The notes beneath the pieces are model-generated. The model was not told the origin of the DNA, did no database searches, and was given only the letters and a program-made list of their open reading frames with translations. From Myxococcota bacterium (GTDB lineage: Bacteria; Myxococcota_A; UBA9160; UBA4427), in contig JAWKRT010000001.1 of the NCBI GenBank assembly GCA_041389495.1, forward strand, positions 2,108,001 to 2,172,000: a stretch of DNA of 64,000 bases, written 5' to 3'. Shown piece after piece: positions 1 to 7,789 of this stretch. The first letter of the stretch is position 1, and every line of letters begins with the position of its first letter. The translations under genes and the position numbers were made by a program.

Positions 1-143
1 GCGGCGACGGGCAGGTCGAGCGGCCGCGCGAGGCGGTGCTTCTCGGGGATCGGCGCGAACAGGGCCTCGACGCTCGCGACGTCGATCGCCTCGAGCATGC
101 GGGCGACGTCCTCGTCGGTGTGGGGGATGTAGCGGAAGCTCAC
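1..143 (-). CDS. gcvPA: Glycine dehydrogenase (decarboxylating) subunit 1, N-terminal fragment
   Basis: Only the first 47 or so codons lie in the window; the gene continues past position 1. The predicted N-terminus (V-S-F-R-Y-I-P-H-T-D-E-D) has the RYIPHT-x-ED signature that opens the alpha subunit of the split P-protein of the glycine cleavage system. That subunit, with GcvPB, decarboxylates glycine and passes the aminomethyl group to lipoyl-GcvH. The start is a GTG at 143-141 that overlaps the TGA of gcvH in a GTGA junction, implying translational coupling. A split P-protein, rather than one fused gcvP, is typical of many deltaproteobacteria, Gram-positives and archaea. The assignment rests on this short stretch plus the gcvT-gcvH context. 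Confidence 0.85.
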   Translation of the reverse strand, partial: MSFRYIPHTDEDVARMLEAIDVASVEALFAPIPEKHRLARPLDLPVA

Positions 144-538
144 TCCTGGCGATCCTTGATGTACTGGAGGTAGTCGGCCGAGTTCATCAGCGAGTCGAAC
201 TCGCCCGTGTCCGACGGCTCGATCACGATCATCCAGCCGTCCCCGTAGCATGACTCGTTGATCGCCTCGGGCGAATCGGCGAGGTCCTCGTTCACTTCCA
301 CGACCTCGCCCGAGATCGGCGCGTAGAGGTCGGAGACCGCCTTCACCGACTCGACGACGCCGAACGTGTCGCCCTGCTGGAGCGTCGTGCCGACCGTCGG
401 CAGCTCGACGAACACGATGTCGCCGAGCTGGTCCTGTGCGTAGTCGGTGATGCCGACGTAGGCGCGCTTCCCCTCGACGCGCACCCACTCGTCCTCGCTG
501 CTGTAGAAGTTCTCGTCGGGGAGCTCGTAGTCGGCCAC
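140..538 (-). CDS. gcvH: Glycine cleavage system H protein
   Basis: This is the lipoyl carrier of the glycine cleavage complex, shuttling the aminomethyl group from the P-protein to GcvT. The 132-residue length is normal for the family. The lipoylation motif E-S-V-K-A-V-S-D is present, with the modified lysine near residue 66, and the family signature GITDYAQDQLGD lies at about 29-40. The start is GTG at 538-536, preceded by a strong AGGAGG at about 8 bases. It lies 48 bases downstream of gcvT and overlaps the gcvPA start by four bases, so folD-gcvT-gcvH-gcvPA look like one transcription unit. Nothing unusual is seen in the protein. Confidence 0.97.
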   Translation of the reverse strand: MADYELPDENFYSSEDEWVRVEGKRAYVGITDYAQDQLGDIVFVELPTVGTTLQQGDTFGVVESVKAVSDLYAPISGEVVEVNEDLADSPEAINESCYGDGWMIVIEPSDTGEFDSLMNSADYLQYIKDRQE

Positions 539-586
539 GCGGAATCCTCCTGCGGCGCGCGCGCTCGCGACGCGCGTGCTCCGCTC

Positions 587-1711
587 CTACCGGGCCCTGC
601 CTCGCGGGGCCCGTGCATCCTGTCGCGCGCGCACGAAGGGAGTCGGCACGACGCGCGCCTCGACGCCGTTCCCGCGGATCTCGACCTGGATCGCGGTGCC
701 GGCCTCGGCGAACTCGCGACGGATGTAGCCGAGTCCGATGGCTTTGCCGAGGGTGGGCGAGGGCGCGCCCGACGTGACGGCGCCGATCGCACCGCCGCCG
801 GCGGAGGCCGGCGCGAGCAGCGGGTAGCCGGCCCGCGCGACGCCGCGGCCGACCAGCTCGAAGCCGACGAGCCGGCGCGCATGCCCCTCGGCCGCGCGCT
901 TCTCGATCGCCTCGGCGCCGAGGAACCCGCCGCGCTCGCGCTTCACGAAGCGGTCGAGCCCGGCCTCGAGCGGCGAGGTCTCGTCGTCGAGCTCGTGGCC
1001 GTAGAGCGGGAGCGCCGCCTCGAGCCGCAGCGTGTCGCGGGCGCCGAGGCCGCAGGGCTCGGCGCCCGCCTCGACGAGCGCCTCGAAGACGCGCGCGACG
1101 TCGCCCGCGCCGACGTAGACCTCGTAGCCGTCGGAGCCCGTGTAGCCGGTGCGCGAGACGATGGCCTCGATGCCGCCCACGACGAGCGCCGGCGCGAAGC
1201 GGAAGCGGCGGATGCCGGGCGCGTCGGTCGCGCCGATCGCGACGAGCTTCTGCGGCGCCTCGGGCCCCTGCACGGCGAGCAGCCCCGTCTCGGCGCTCCG
1301 GTCGCGCACGCCCGCGTCCTCGGGCGCGTGCGCGAGGATCCACGCCAGGTCCTTCTCGATGTTGGCGGCGTTCACGCACAGGAAGAAGACGTCGTCGGCG
1401 ACGCGGTAGACGGTGACGTCGTCGACCACGCCGCCGCCGTCGTTGCACAGGAGCCCGTAGCGGACGGCGCCGTGCGCGAGCGTGTCGACCGGGCAGGTGA
1501 GCAGCCGCTCGAGCGTCGCCGCGGCGGCCGGGCCCGAGAAGTGGATCTGGCCCATGTGCGACACGTCGAAGACGCCCGCGCGCTCGCGCACGGCGGCGTG
1601 CTCGTGCTTGATGCCCGCGTACTGCACGGGCATCTCGAAGCCGCCGAACTCGACGAGCCTCGCACCGAGCGCGGCGTGCACGGCGTGGAGAGGGGTGCGG
1701 CGGAGTCCCAT
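587..1711 (-). CDS. gcvT: Glycine cleavage system T protein (aminomethyltransferase)
   Basis: GcvT transfers the methylene group from aminomethyl-lipoyl-GcvH to tetrahydrofolate, releasing ammonia and giving 5,10-methylene-THF. The 374-residue protein has the usual N-terminal pattern (R-T-P-L-H near the start, F-G-G-F-E-M-P, then D-V-S-H-M-G). It also has the VVDDVTVY segment containing the conserved catalytic Asp, and the R-T-G-Y-T-G-S-D-G-Y-E folate-binding motif. The C-terminal GcvT barrel domain ends in a short basic tail of about ten residues. It starts six bases after folD, whose product consumes the methylene-THF made here, so the order is functionally sensible. Confidence 0.96.
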   Translation of the reverse strand: MGLRRTPLHAVHAALGARLVEFGGFEMPVQYAGIKHEHAAVRERAGVFDVSHMGQIHFSGPAAAATLERLLTCPVDTLAHGAVRYGLLCNDGGGVVDDVTVYRVADDVFFLCVNAANIEKDLAWILAHAPEDAGVRDRSAETGLLAVQGPEAPQKLVAIGATDAPGIRRFRFAPALVVGGIEAIVSRTGYTGSDGYEVYVGAGDVARVFEALVEAGAEPCGLGARDTLRLEAALPLYGHELDDETSPLEAGLDRFVKRERGGFLGAEAIEKRAAEGHARRLVGFELVGRGVARAGYPLLAPASAGGGAIGAVTSGAPSPTLGKAIGLGYIRREFAEAGTAIQVEIRGNGVEARVVPTPFVRARQDARAPRGRAR

Positions 1712-1717
1712 GCCGGC

Positions 1718-2596
1718 CTACACGCCCTTGCGCTTGCGGTACGCGCGCACGGTGTTGCGCAGCAGCATCGTGATCGTCATCGGGCCGATGCCGCGGCGCG
1801 ACGGCGTGAGGATGCCGGCCACGCCGATCGCGTTCTCGAAGTCGACGTCGCCGACGAGCGCGCCGTCGACCTCGGAGACGCCGACGTCCATCACCGCCGC
1901 GCCCGGTCGGATCCAGTCGGCCTTCACCATGCGCGGCACGCCCGCGGCCGCGACGATCACGTCGGCCGTGCGGCACAGGCCGGGCAGGTCGCGCGTGCGC
2001 GAGTGGCACATCGTGACGGTCGCGTTGCGCTGCTGGAGCAGGAACGAGACGGGCTTGCCGACGATCTCGCTGCGTCCGATCACGACGGCGTGCGCGCCCT
2101 CGAGCGGCACCTGGTAGTGGTCGAGCACGGCGAGCACGCCGAGCGGCGTGCACGAGACGAGCTCGGCCGTCCCCTTCAGCATGCGGCCGGCCGTCGTCGG
2201 ATGCAGCGCGTCGGCGTCCTTCTCGGGGTCGATCGCCTCGGCGACGACGTTGGGGTCGATGTGCTTCGGGAGCGGGAGCTGTACGAGGATGCCGTCGACC
2301 GCGTCGTCTTCGTTGAGCGCGGCGAGCAGCGCGAGCAGCTCGGCCTGCGTCGTGCGCTCGGGGAGCAGGTGCTCGACCGAGTCCATCCCGATGTTCGCGC
2401 ACGCGCGCTGCTTGCCCTTGATGTACGAGAGGCTCGCGGGGTCGTCGCCGACGAGCACGACGGCGAGCTTCGGCGCGCGATGGCCCTTCGCGACGAGCGC
2501 GCCGATCTCCTCGGCGAGCTCCTTGCGAATCGCCTTCGCGAGCGCGAGCCCGTCGACGATGCGCGTTTCGATGTGGCCGGACGCGGCCTGACCCAT
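1718..2596 (-). CDS. folD: Bifunctional methylene-THF dehydrogenase / methenyl-THF cyclohydrolase
   Basis: FolD interconverts 5,10-methylene-THF and 10-formyl-THF in the cytoplasm. The 292-residue protein has the catalytic-lysine segment S-Y-I-K-G-K-Q, the D-G-I-L-V-Q-L-P-L-P motif, the NADP-binding V-V-I-G-R-S-E-I-V-G-K-P motif, and the C-terminal G-V-G-P-M-T motif in the form RRGIGPMTITMLL. The ATG at 2596 follows a GGAGGGGG ribosome binding site. It is the first gene of the folD-gcvT-gcvH-gcvPA run. A -10-like TATACT lies about 33 bases upstream of the start codon, so the operon promoter is probably here. Confidence 0.97.
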   Translation of the reverse strand: MGQAASGHIETRIVDGLALAKAIRKELAEEIGALVAKGHRAPKLAVVLVGDDPASLSYIKGKQRACANIGMDSVEHLLPERTTQAELLALLAALNEDDAVDGILVQLPLPKHIDPNVVAEAIDPEKDADALHPTTAGRMLKGTAELVSCTPLGVLAVLDHYQVPLEGAHAVVIGRSEIVGKPVSFLLQQRNATVTMCHSRTRDLPGLCRTADVIVAAAGVPRMVKADWIRPGAAVMDVGVSEVDGALVGDVDFENAIGVAGILTPSRRGIGPMTITMLLRNTVRAYRKRKGV

Positions 2597-2628
2597 GTGG
2601 CGGCACCCCCTCCGAATGAGCGGGCGCC

Positions 2629-2634
2629 AGTATA
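2629..2634 (-). promoter_or_regulatory. Candidate -10 element for the folD-gcv operon
   Basis: On the minus strand the sequence reads TATACT, one mismatch from TATAAT. It is placed to give a leader of roughly 25 bases before the folD ATG. It stands out because the surrounding DNA is extremely GC-rich. No good -35 box is visible at 17 bases; that position falls inside the hairpin at 2639-2670. Confidence 0.3.
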
Positions 2635-2638
2635 ACGA

Positions 2639-2670
2639 CGCGCCCGCGCGCCGTGAGGCGCGCGGGCGCG
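2639..2670 (-). terminator. Hairpin downstream of the FmdB-type gene
   Basis: A perfect 14-base inverted repeat (CGCGCCCGCGCGCC and its complement) has a four-base loop. It sits about 38 bases past the stop of the FmdB-type gene on the minus strand. The tail after the stem is TCGTTATAC, only weakly T-rich, as expected in such a GC-rich genome. It probably ends the maf-to-fmdB transcript just before the folD promoter. Confidence 0.5.
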
Positions 2671-2707
2671 TTCGCCGTTCCGTGTGCGATGCGGGCCGAG
2701 GAGCGCG

Positions 2708-3079
2708 CTACGCGGCCTTCGCCTTCGACTTGCCCGCGCCCGACTTCGACTTCTTCGTGGCCGAGCCCTTCGCGTCCTTGTCCTTCTTCGGAGCGGACTC
2801 GGAGGTCGACTCGTTCGAGGTGCTCGCGGCTTCGCTCTTGCTCGCGCCCGCGTCGCCGCTCGACGCGCCGCCGTCGTCCGACTTCTTGCCGTCCTTCTTG
2901 CTGCCGTAGCCGTCCGCGTACCAGCCGCCGCCCTTCAGCACGAACGATGTTTGGGAGATCAGGCGCTTGACGCGGCGCGACTTGCACTTCGGGCACGTCT
3001 TCACCGGGGCGTCGGTGATGCGCTGCTCGCGCTCGAACTCGTGCTCGCACTTCGCGCAGAGGTACTCGTAGACCGGCAT
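2708..3079 (-). CDS. FmdB/CxxC-type zinc ribbon protein
   Basis: This is a small protein of the FmdB family of putative regulatory zinc ribbons (function not established). Its N-terminus M-P-V-Y-E-Y-L-C-A-K-C is diagnostic, with a first CxxC at residues 8-11 and a second CPKC pair at about 29-32. The first 50 residues or so form the ribbon. The remaining 70 are low-complexity, rich in K, S, G, D and A, and probably disordered, ending in a lysine/alanine tail. The length of 123 is close to family members with tails. It is the last gene of the minus-strand maf-yggS-proC-divIVA run. Confidence 0.8.
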   Translation of the reverse strand: MPVYEYLCAKCEHEFEREQRITDAPVKTCPKCKSRRVKRLISQTSFVLKGGGWYADGYGSKKDGKKSDDGGASSGDAGASKSEAASTSNESTSESAPKKDKDAKGSATKKSKSGAGKSKAKAA

Positions 3080-3211
3080 GCAGGGCCTCCAGGGACGGGT
3101 CGGGTCGCGTCGGCATCCGCTCGACGGGCGCCCGAGAATGCGCGCTCCACCGCCGATGGCAACCCCGCCGCGCGACGACCGGCCGCCGCGCGGACGCGGT
3201 CGAGGGGGCCG

Positions 3212-3760
3212 CTACGTCGACGTCGGGCCCCGCGTCGCGCTCGCGCGCGGCCCGCCGAGCGGCGCGTCGCCGTCGAGCAGCTCGCCTTCGAGCACGGCCT
3301 CGTCGGCATCCGGATCGGCCGCGAGCGCGTCGACGAGCGACAGGTGCGTTCCGATCGAGGTCCGCAGCGCGCTCGCGAGCCGGCTGCGGAGCCCGCGCAG
3401 GCTTCGGATCTCCTCCGAGAGCCGCGCGGCCCGGCGATGGGCGGCGTCGAGGATCTTCTCCGCCTTCACCTCGGCCTCGGCGAGCAGCACGTCGGCCTGC
3501 GTCTGGGCCGTCTTGCGCAGCTCGTCGCCCAGGTTCTGGGCCGTCACGAGGGTCTCCTTGAGGAGCGCCTCGTTGAGCGAGAGCTCCTCGAGCCTCGCTT
3601 CGAGCCGACGGATCTGGTCGGCCCGCGACTCCGACTCGCGCACGACGGCCTCGTAGTCCTCGGCGACGCCCGCGAGGAACGTCTCGACCTCGACCGCGTC
3701 GAGGCCGCGCCACGCCGACCGGAACTTGTGGCCACGAATGTCGAGCGGCGTCAGGCGCAT
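3212..3760 (-). CDS. DivIVA domain-containing protein
   Basis: The first 35 residues (L-T-P-L-D-I-R-G-H-K-F, then G-L-D-A-V-E-V-E-T-F-L) match the DivIVA N-terminal domain, which binds curved membrane and organises poles or septa in Gram-positives. A long heptad-rich coiled coil follows to about residue 150, then an acidic low-complexity tail. I chose the ATG at 3760 (182 residues) because a GGGAG lies about six bases upstream and the conserved domain begins there; a longer frame opens 21 codons earlier without conserved sequence. It follows proC and a yggS homologue, echoing the yggS-yggT-divIVA clusters of other phyla. Its role in a Gram-negative is uncertain. Confidence 0.8.
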   Translation of the reverse strand: MRLTPLDIRGHKFRSAWRGLDAVEVETFLAGVAEDYEAVVRESESRADQIRRLEARLEELSLNEALLKETLVTAQNLGDELRKTAQTQADVLLAEAEVKAEKILDAAHRRAARLSEEIRSLRGLRSRLASALRTSIGTHLSLVDALAADPDADEAVLEGELLDGDAPLGGPRASATRGPTST

Positions 3761-3902
3761 GCGCACTCCCAGCGGGCGGCGGAATCGCCCGGCGTCGATC
3801 GGGCCGGGCTCGCGAGGCGGCAACTCCGCTTCGCGCTGCGGCAGCCGATCGGCGCAAGCCGGCGCGGGCTTTAGCGGTTGGCCGGCTGCGCCCGGCGCCC
3901 GC

Positions 3903-4775
3903 TCAGCTGCCGCCGAGCTCGCGCGAGCGGCGCGTCGCCGCGGCGACCGCCTCGTGCAGGGCGGCGCGGACGCCGCCCGCCTCGAGGCGCTCGAGGCCGG
4001 CGATGGTCGTGCCGCCGGGCGAGGTCACCTGGTCCTTCAGGGCGGCCGGGTGGAGGCCCGACTCGATCGCGAGCTGCGCGGCGCCGCGCACCGTGTGGAA
4101 GGCGAGGGCGTAGGCCGCGTCGCGCGGCAGGCCGGCTCGGACGCCGGCGTCGCCGAGCGCCTCGAGGAACAGGAACACGTAGGCCGGCCCGCTTCCCGAG
4201 AGCCCCGTGACCGCGTCGAGGAGCGCCTCGCTCGGCGCCTCCCACGCGTAGCCGACGGCCTCGAAGAGCGCGCGCGCCGCGGTGCGATCGGCCTGCGTCG
4301 CGTGCGCGTTCGCCACGAACGCCGTCGCGCCGCTCCGCGCGAGCGCCGGCGTGTTGGGCATCGCGCGGACGATGCGGGCGCCGGCCGGGAGGCGCGCCGC
4401 GATCGCGTGGATCGGCACGCCCGCCGCGATCGAGACCCACAGCTTCGCATCGAGGCCCGGCCGGCCCGCGAGTGCCGCGAGCGCCGGGTCGACGACGCCC
4501 GGCTTGACGGCGAGCACGACGACGTCGCTCCGCTCGACGACGCGCGCGTTGTCCTCGAGCGCCTCGGCGCCGACGTGCGCGCCGAACGCCTCGCGCGCCG
4601 CCGCGACCGGGTCGCTCGCGCACAGGTGGTCGCGGCGGACCCCCGCCGCGACGAGGCCGCCCGCCAGCGCGCGCGCCATCGCCCCGCAGCCGGTGAAGCC
4701 GATCCGGAGCGCGCCGAGCGCGTCGCTCCCGCGCACCGCCGCGGTCGACTCCGTCGCATCCGTCGCTGCCGTCAC
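3903..4775 (-). CDS. proC: Pyrroline-5-carboxylate reductase
   Basis: ProC reduces pyrroline-5-carboxylate to proline with NAD(P)H, the last step of proline synthesis. The protein of about 290 residues starts with a Rossmann motif (I-G-F-T-G-C-G-A-M-A-R-A-L) after a 24-residue alanine/threonine-rich extension. The central R-A-M-P-N-T-P-A motif is present. The C-terminal dimerisation domain carries G-L-S-G-S-G-P-A-Y-V-F and the V-T-S-P-G-G-T-T motif. The start is GTG at 4775-4773, overlapping the TGA of the upstream yggS homologue. The position beside yggS is a common bacterial pairing. Confidence 0.95.
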   Translation of the reverse strand: MTAATDATESTAAVRGSDALGALRIGFTGCGAMARALAGGLVAAGVRRDHLCASDPVAAAREAFGAHVGAEALEDNARVVERSDVVVLAVKPGVVDPALAALAGRPGLDAKLWVSIAAGVPIHAIAARLPAGARIVRAMPNTPALARSGATAFVANAHATQADRTAARALFEAVGYAWEAPSEALLDAVTGLSGSGPAYVFLFLEALGDAGVRAGLPRDAAYALAFHTVRGAAQLAIESGLHPAALKDQVTSPGGTTIAGLERLEAGGVRAALHEAVAAATRRSRELGGS

Positions 4776-5605
4776 GTCCGTCCTCCGTCGCTCGCCGCGC
4801 CCGGGCCGCCGCTCGCATCGCCGTCGCTTCCGCCGGGGGCGGGCCGCGGCGCGTCCTCGCGCTCGCCGAAGATCGCGGTGCCGACGCGCACCGACGTCGC
4901 GCCTTCCTCGACCGCGATCTCGAAGTCGCCCGACATGCCCATCGAGAGCTCGCGCAGCCCGGCGCCGCCCGGCGCGCTGCGGAGCCTATCGCGCAGCGCG
5001 CGCAGCCGCGCGAAGGCGGCCCGCGCCGCGTCCGGACCGGCGGCGCGCGGGATCGTCATCAGCCCCTCGATGCGCAGGGCGCCGTGGCGCGCGCACGCGG
5101 CGAGGAGGGCCTCCGCGCCCTCGGGCGCGACGCCGCTCTTGCGGTCGTCGCCGTCGACGTTCACCTGCAGGAGCACCGGCAGCACGCGGCCCGCCGCCGC
5201 CGCGCGGCGCGCGAGCTCGTCGGCGAGCGCCGCGCGGTCGACGGTCTCGACCGTGTCGAAGAGCGCGACGGCCGCGGCCGCCTTGTTGCGCTGGAGCGGC
5301 CCGATCAGGTGCCAGCGCGGCGGCGGTGCGTCGCCCGCCACCGCGGCGAGCACGGCATCGCGCTTGTCGCGCGCCTCCTGCACGTAGTTCTCGCCGAGGT
5401 CCCGCGCGCCGGCGAGCACGGCGGCCGCGATGCGCTCGAGGGGCTGGCGCTTCGACACGGCGACGAGCCGCACCTCGTCGGGCGCGCGCCCGGCGCGGCG
5501 CGCGGCCGCCGCGATGCGCGCGCGCACGGCCGCGAGCCGCTCGCCGAGCTCGGGCGCGAGCGCGCGCGCCGCGTCGCGGAGCGCGGCTTCGGCGCGCCCG
5601 CTCAC
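4772..5605 (-). CDS. YggS/YlmE-family pyridoxal-5'-phosphate homeostasis protein
   Basis: This is a PLP-binding single-domain TIM-barrel protein that helps keep PLP and amino-acid pools in balance; no catalytic activity is established for the family. The L-V-A-V-S-K segment contains the PLP lysine. The characteristic G-E-N-Y-V-Q-E, W-H-L-I-G-P-L-Q-R-N-K and S-M-G-M-S-G-D-F-E-I-A motifs are all present. At 277 residues it is somewhat longer than the usual 230, because of a glycine/aspartate-rich C-terminal tail. The GTG start at 5605-5603 overlaps the maf stop in a GTGA junction, and its own stop overlaps proC in the same way. Confidence 0.93.
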   Translation of the reverse strand: MSGRAEAALRDAARALAPELGERLAAVRARIAAAARRAGRAPDEVRLVAVSKRQPLERIAAAVLAGARDLGENYVQEARDKRDAVLAAVAGDAPPPRWHLIGPLQRNKAAAAVALFDTVETVDRAALADELARRAAAAGRVLPVLLQVNVDGDDRKSGVAPEGAEALLAACARHGALRIEGLMTIPRAAGPDAARAAFARLRALRDRLRSAPGGAGLRELSMGMSGDFEIAVEEGATSVRVGTAIFGEREDAPRPAPGGSDGDASGGPGAASDGGRT

Positions 5606-6243
5606 GCGCGATCCGCCGTCGCGCCGCGGTCGCGCGCAGCGGGCGCGGACGGCGCGACACCCGCCGCGCGCAGCAGGGCGACCGTCTCGGCGACGGGCAG
5701 GCCGATCACGTTCGTCTCGCTCCCGGCGACGGCGACGACGAAGCGGCGCCCCTCGCCCTGGAGTCCGTAGGCCCCGGCCTTGTCGAGCGGCTCGCCGGTC
5801 GCGACGTAGGCGCGGATCTCGTCGCGCGTCGCGTCGCGCATCCGCACCTCGCTCGCGACCGCGACCTCGCGCGCGACGCCTCCCGCGCACACGGCGACCG
5901 CGGTGACGACGACGTGCGCGCGGCCGACCAGGCGCGAGAGCAGGGCGACCGCGTGCTCCGGGTCGCGCGGCTTGCCGAGCACGTCGCCGCCGAGCACGAC
6001 GATCGTGTCGGCGCCGAGCACGACGGCCCCGGGCGCGCGCGCCGCGACGGCGAGCACCTTCTCGCGCGCGAGGCGCCGCGCGAACGCCTCGGGCGCCTCT
6101 TCGGGGGCGCGCTCCTCCGGGATGTCGGCGGGCTCGACCTCGAAGGCGAAGCCGGCGCGCGCCAGCAGCTCGCGCCGGCGCGGCGAGGCGCTCGCGAGCA
6201 CGAGGCGGGGGGCGGGAGCGGCGGCGGCGACGCGGGCAGGCAC
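5602..6243 (-). CDS. maf: Maf-family nucleotide pyrophosphatase
   Basis: Maf proteins hydrolyse non-canonical or modified nucleoside triphosphates and have been linked to septum control. Seen here are the S-A-S-P-R-R-R-E-L-L opening motif, the G-A-D-T-I-V core, K-P-R-D-P-E-H-A, and the D-K-A-G-A-Y-G-L-Q-G motif near the C-terminus. The start is uncertain. I use the GTG at 6243 (213 residues), a few codons before the conserved opening; a TTG at 6279 in the same frame would add 12 residues but has no ribosome site. It is the first gene of the minus-strand unit running to fmdB and is divergent from the lipoprotein gene at 6339. Confidence 0.9.
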   Translation of the reverse strand: MPARVAAAAPAPRLVLASASPRRRELLARAGFAFEVEPADIPEERAPEEAPEAFARRLAREKVLAVAARAPGAVVLGADTIVVLGGDVLGKPRDPEHAVALLSRLVGRAHVVVTAVAVCAGGVAREVAVASEVRMRDATRDEIRAYVATGEPLDKAGAYGLQGEGRRFVVAVAGSETNVIGLPVAETVALLRAAGVAPSAPAARDRGATADRA

Positions 6244-6338
6244 GGCGGCGGGAGTACCCCCGGCCCCGCCTAGCGTCAAGCGCGCGCGGCGTCGCGCGCG
6301 CGGCGCTCGACGGCGAGGCGATGCGGTAGCGTTCGCGC

Positions 6339-6959
6339 ATGCAACGATCGCCGTCCGTCCGGCGCGCCGTGCGCTCGCTCGGAATCGCGCTCGCGCTCGC
6401 GGCGGCGCTCGCGAGCGCGGGCTGCGCGAGCGGCGGCCTCCCGTGGCCCTGGCGTGGCGCGGACGGGGTCGAGCGCGGCGACGACGGCCGCTGGCACGAC
6501 GCCGACGGGCGCTTCGCGATCGCCGACCTCGCGCGCGTGTCGTCGCGCGCCGCCGACAGCGCGCCGACGCCGTCGACGCCGGCCTTCGAACGCATCCGGG
6601 TGGCCGGCGCGGTGCTCGCGTACCGCGCCTCGACGGGTGCGACGCTCACGATGCTGCGGGAGTGCGGGCGCGGCGATGCGCCGGCCGCCGTCCTCGCGCG
6701 CCAGCTGCGGATCGGGATCCGCGGCGCGGACGAGGAGGTGATCGAGTCGCGCGCCGTCACGCTGCGCGGCGACGACGGCTGGCAGCAGCTCTTCCGCGCC
6801 TACGAAGGAAGTCGCGCCGTGCTCGTGCGCAGCGTGACGCTGCGCGGCGGCGGATGCACGATGGACTGGGTGCTCGTCGACGCGAGCGACCCGGCCGTCG
6901 ATGCCGCGTTCGAGCGCTGGTGGCAGAGCTTCGAGCCGTCGCGCGGAGGCGCGTCGTGA
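6339..6959 (+). CDS. Putative lipoprotein of unknown function upstream of mlaE
   Basis: I do not recognise a named family. The 206-residue product has a twin-arginine-poor but basic n-region, an alanine/leucine h-region, and a lipobox (A-S-A-G-C) with the acceptor Cys near residue 29, so it should be a periplasm-facing lipoprotein. The mature part is a compact alpha/beta domain with a few tryptophans and two late cysteines (a C near 107 and another near 174 in G-G-G-C-T-M-D-W). The sequence W-R-G-A-D-G-V-E-R-G-D-D-G-R-W resembles small envelope-stress lipoproteins. Its stop overlaps the mlaE start in a GTGA junction, so it is co-translated with the Mla transporter and may serve it. Confidence 0.75.
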   Translation: MQRSPSVRRAVRSLGIALALAAALASAGCASGGLPWPWRGADGVERGDDGRWHDADGRFAIADLARVSSRAADSAPTPSTPAFERIRVAGAVLAYRASTGATLTMLRECGRGDAPAAVLARQLRIGIRGADEEVIESRAVTLRGDDGWQQLFRAYEGSRAVLVRSVTLRGGGCTMDWVLVDASDPAVDAAFERWWQSFEPSRGGAS

Positions 6960-7789
6960 CGGCCGCGTCGCGGGGGGACGAAGGCGCGGGCGGCGCGCCG
7001 GGCGGCGACGGTGCGCGCGAGCTCGCGCTCGAGCGCCTCGGCGACCGCGTGCTCGACGGGCTCGACGCCTTCGGCGACTTCCTGCTCCTCGGCGCGCGCA
7101 CCTGGCGCACGGTGCTCGCGCCGCGCTTCCCGGCGCGCGACGTCGTCGCGCAGTTCGAGTCGCTCGCGGTGCGCTCGCTCGCGATCGTCGGCGTCACCGC
7201 GCTCTTCACCGGGATGGTGCTCGCGCTGCAAACGGTCGTGTCGCTCTCGCGCTTCGGCGCGAAGCCGTACACGGGCAGCTTCGTCGGGCTCGCGATCGCG
7301 CTCGAGCTCGGGCCCGTGCTGACGGCGCTGATGGTCTCGGGCCGCGTCGGTGCGGGCATCGCCGCCGAGCTCGGGTCGATGGCGGTGACGGAGCAGATCG
7401 ACGCGATCCGCGCGCTCGGTGCCGACCCCGTGCAGAAGCTCGTGCTGCCGCGCGTCCTCGCGTGCACGTTCGGCCTGCCGCTGCTGACCGTCGTCGCCGA
7501 CGTGCTCGGCGTGCTCGGCGGCGGCCTGATCGCGGGCCAGAACGGCATCGGCGCCGACTTCTACATGAGCACCGTGACCACGACGGTGACGCTCGAGAAC
7601 TTCCTCCAGGGCATCGGGAAGACGTTCGTGTTCGGATGGATCGTCGCGTCGGTCGCCTGCTACACGGGCGTGCACACGCGCGGCGGCACGGTCGGCGTGG
7701 GGAAGGCGACGACGCGCGCGGTCGTCGTCTCGTCGATCGCCGTCTTCGTCTCGGACTTCTTCCTGAGCAAGCTGCTGCTGATGCTATGA
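6956..7789 (+). CDS. mlaE: ABC transporter permease, MlaE family
   Basis: This is the inner-membrane permease of an Mla-type phospholipid transport system, working with MlaF (ATPase) and MlaD (MCE protein). The 277-residue protein has a 40-residue soluble N-terminus, then the hydrophobic core with family motifs: E-S-L-A-V-R-S-L-A-I-V-G, F-T-G-M-V-L-A-L-Q-T, and G-R-V-G-A-G-I-A-A-E-L-G-S-M-A-V-T-E-Q-I-D-A. About five membrane segments are expected. The GTG start at 6956 overlaps the preceding lipoprotein stop; the stop overlaps mlaF in ATGA. The N-terminal soluble piece is slightly longer than in E. coli MlaE. Confidence 0.95.
   Translation: MTAASRGDEGAGGAPGGDGARELALERLGDRVLDGLDAFGDFLLLGARTWRTVLAPRFPARDVVAQFESLAVRSLAIVGVTALFTGMVLALQTVVSLSRFGAKPYTGSFVGLAIALELGPVLTALMVSGRVGAGIAAELGSMAVTEQIDAIRALGADPVQKLVLPRVLACTFGLPLLTVVADVLGVLGGGLIAGQNGIGADFYMSTVTTTVTLENFLQGIGKTFVFGWIVASVACYTGVHTRGGTVGVGKATTRAVVVSSIAVFVSDFFLSKLLLML

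Noticed and set aside
881..2635. A 584-codon plus-strand frame opposite gcvT and folD
   Set aside because: It is the antisense of two well-supported genes and has no recognisable domain.
2597..2707. Glycine riboswitch before the glycine cleavage genes
   Set aside because: The 111-base space is taken by a terminator hairpin and a promoter, and the gaps before gcvT (6 bases) and gcvH (48 bases) are too short.
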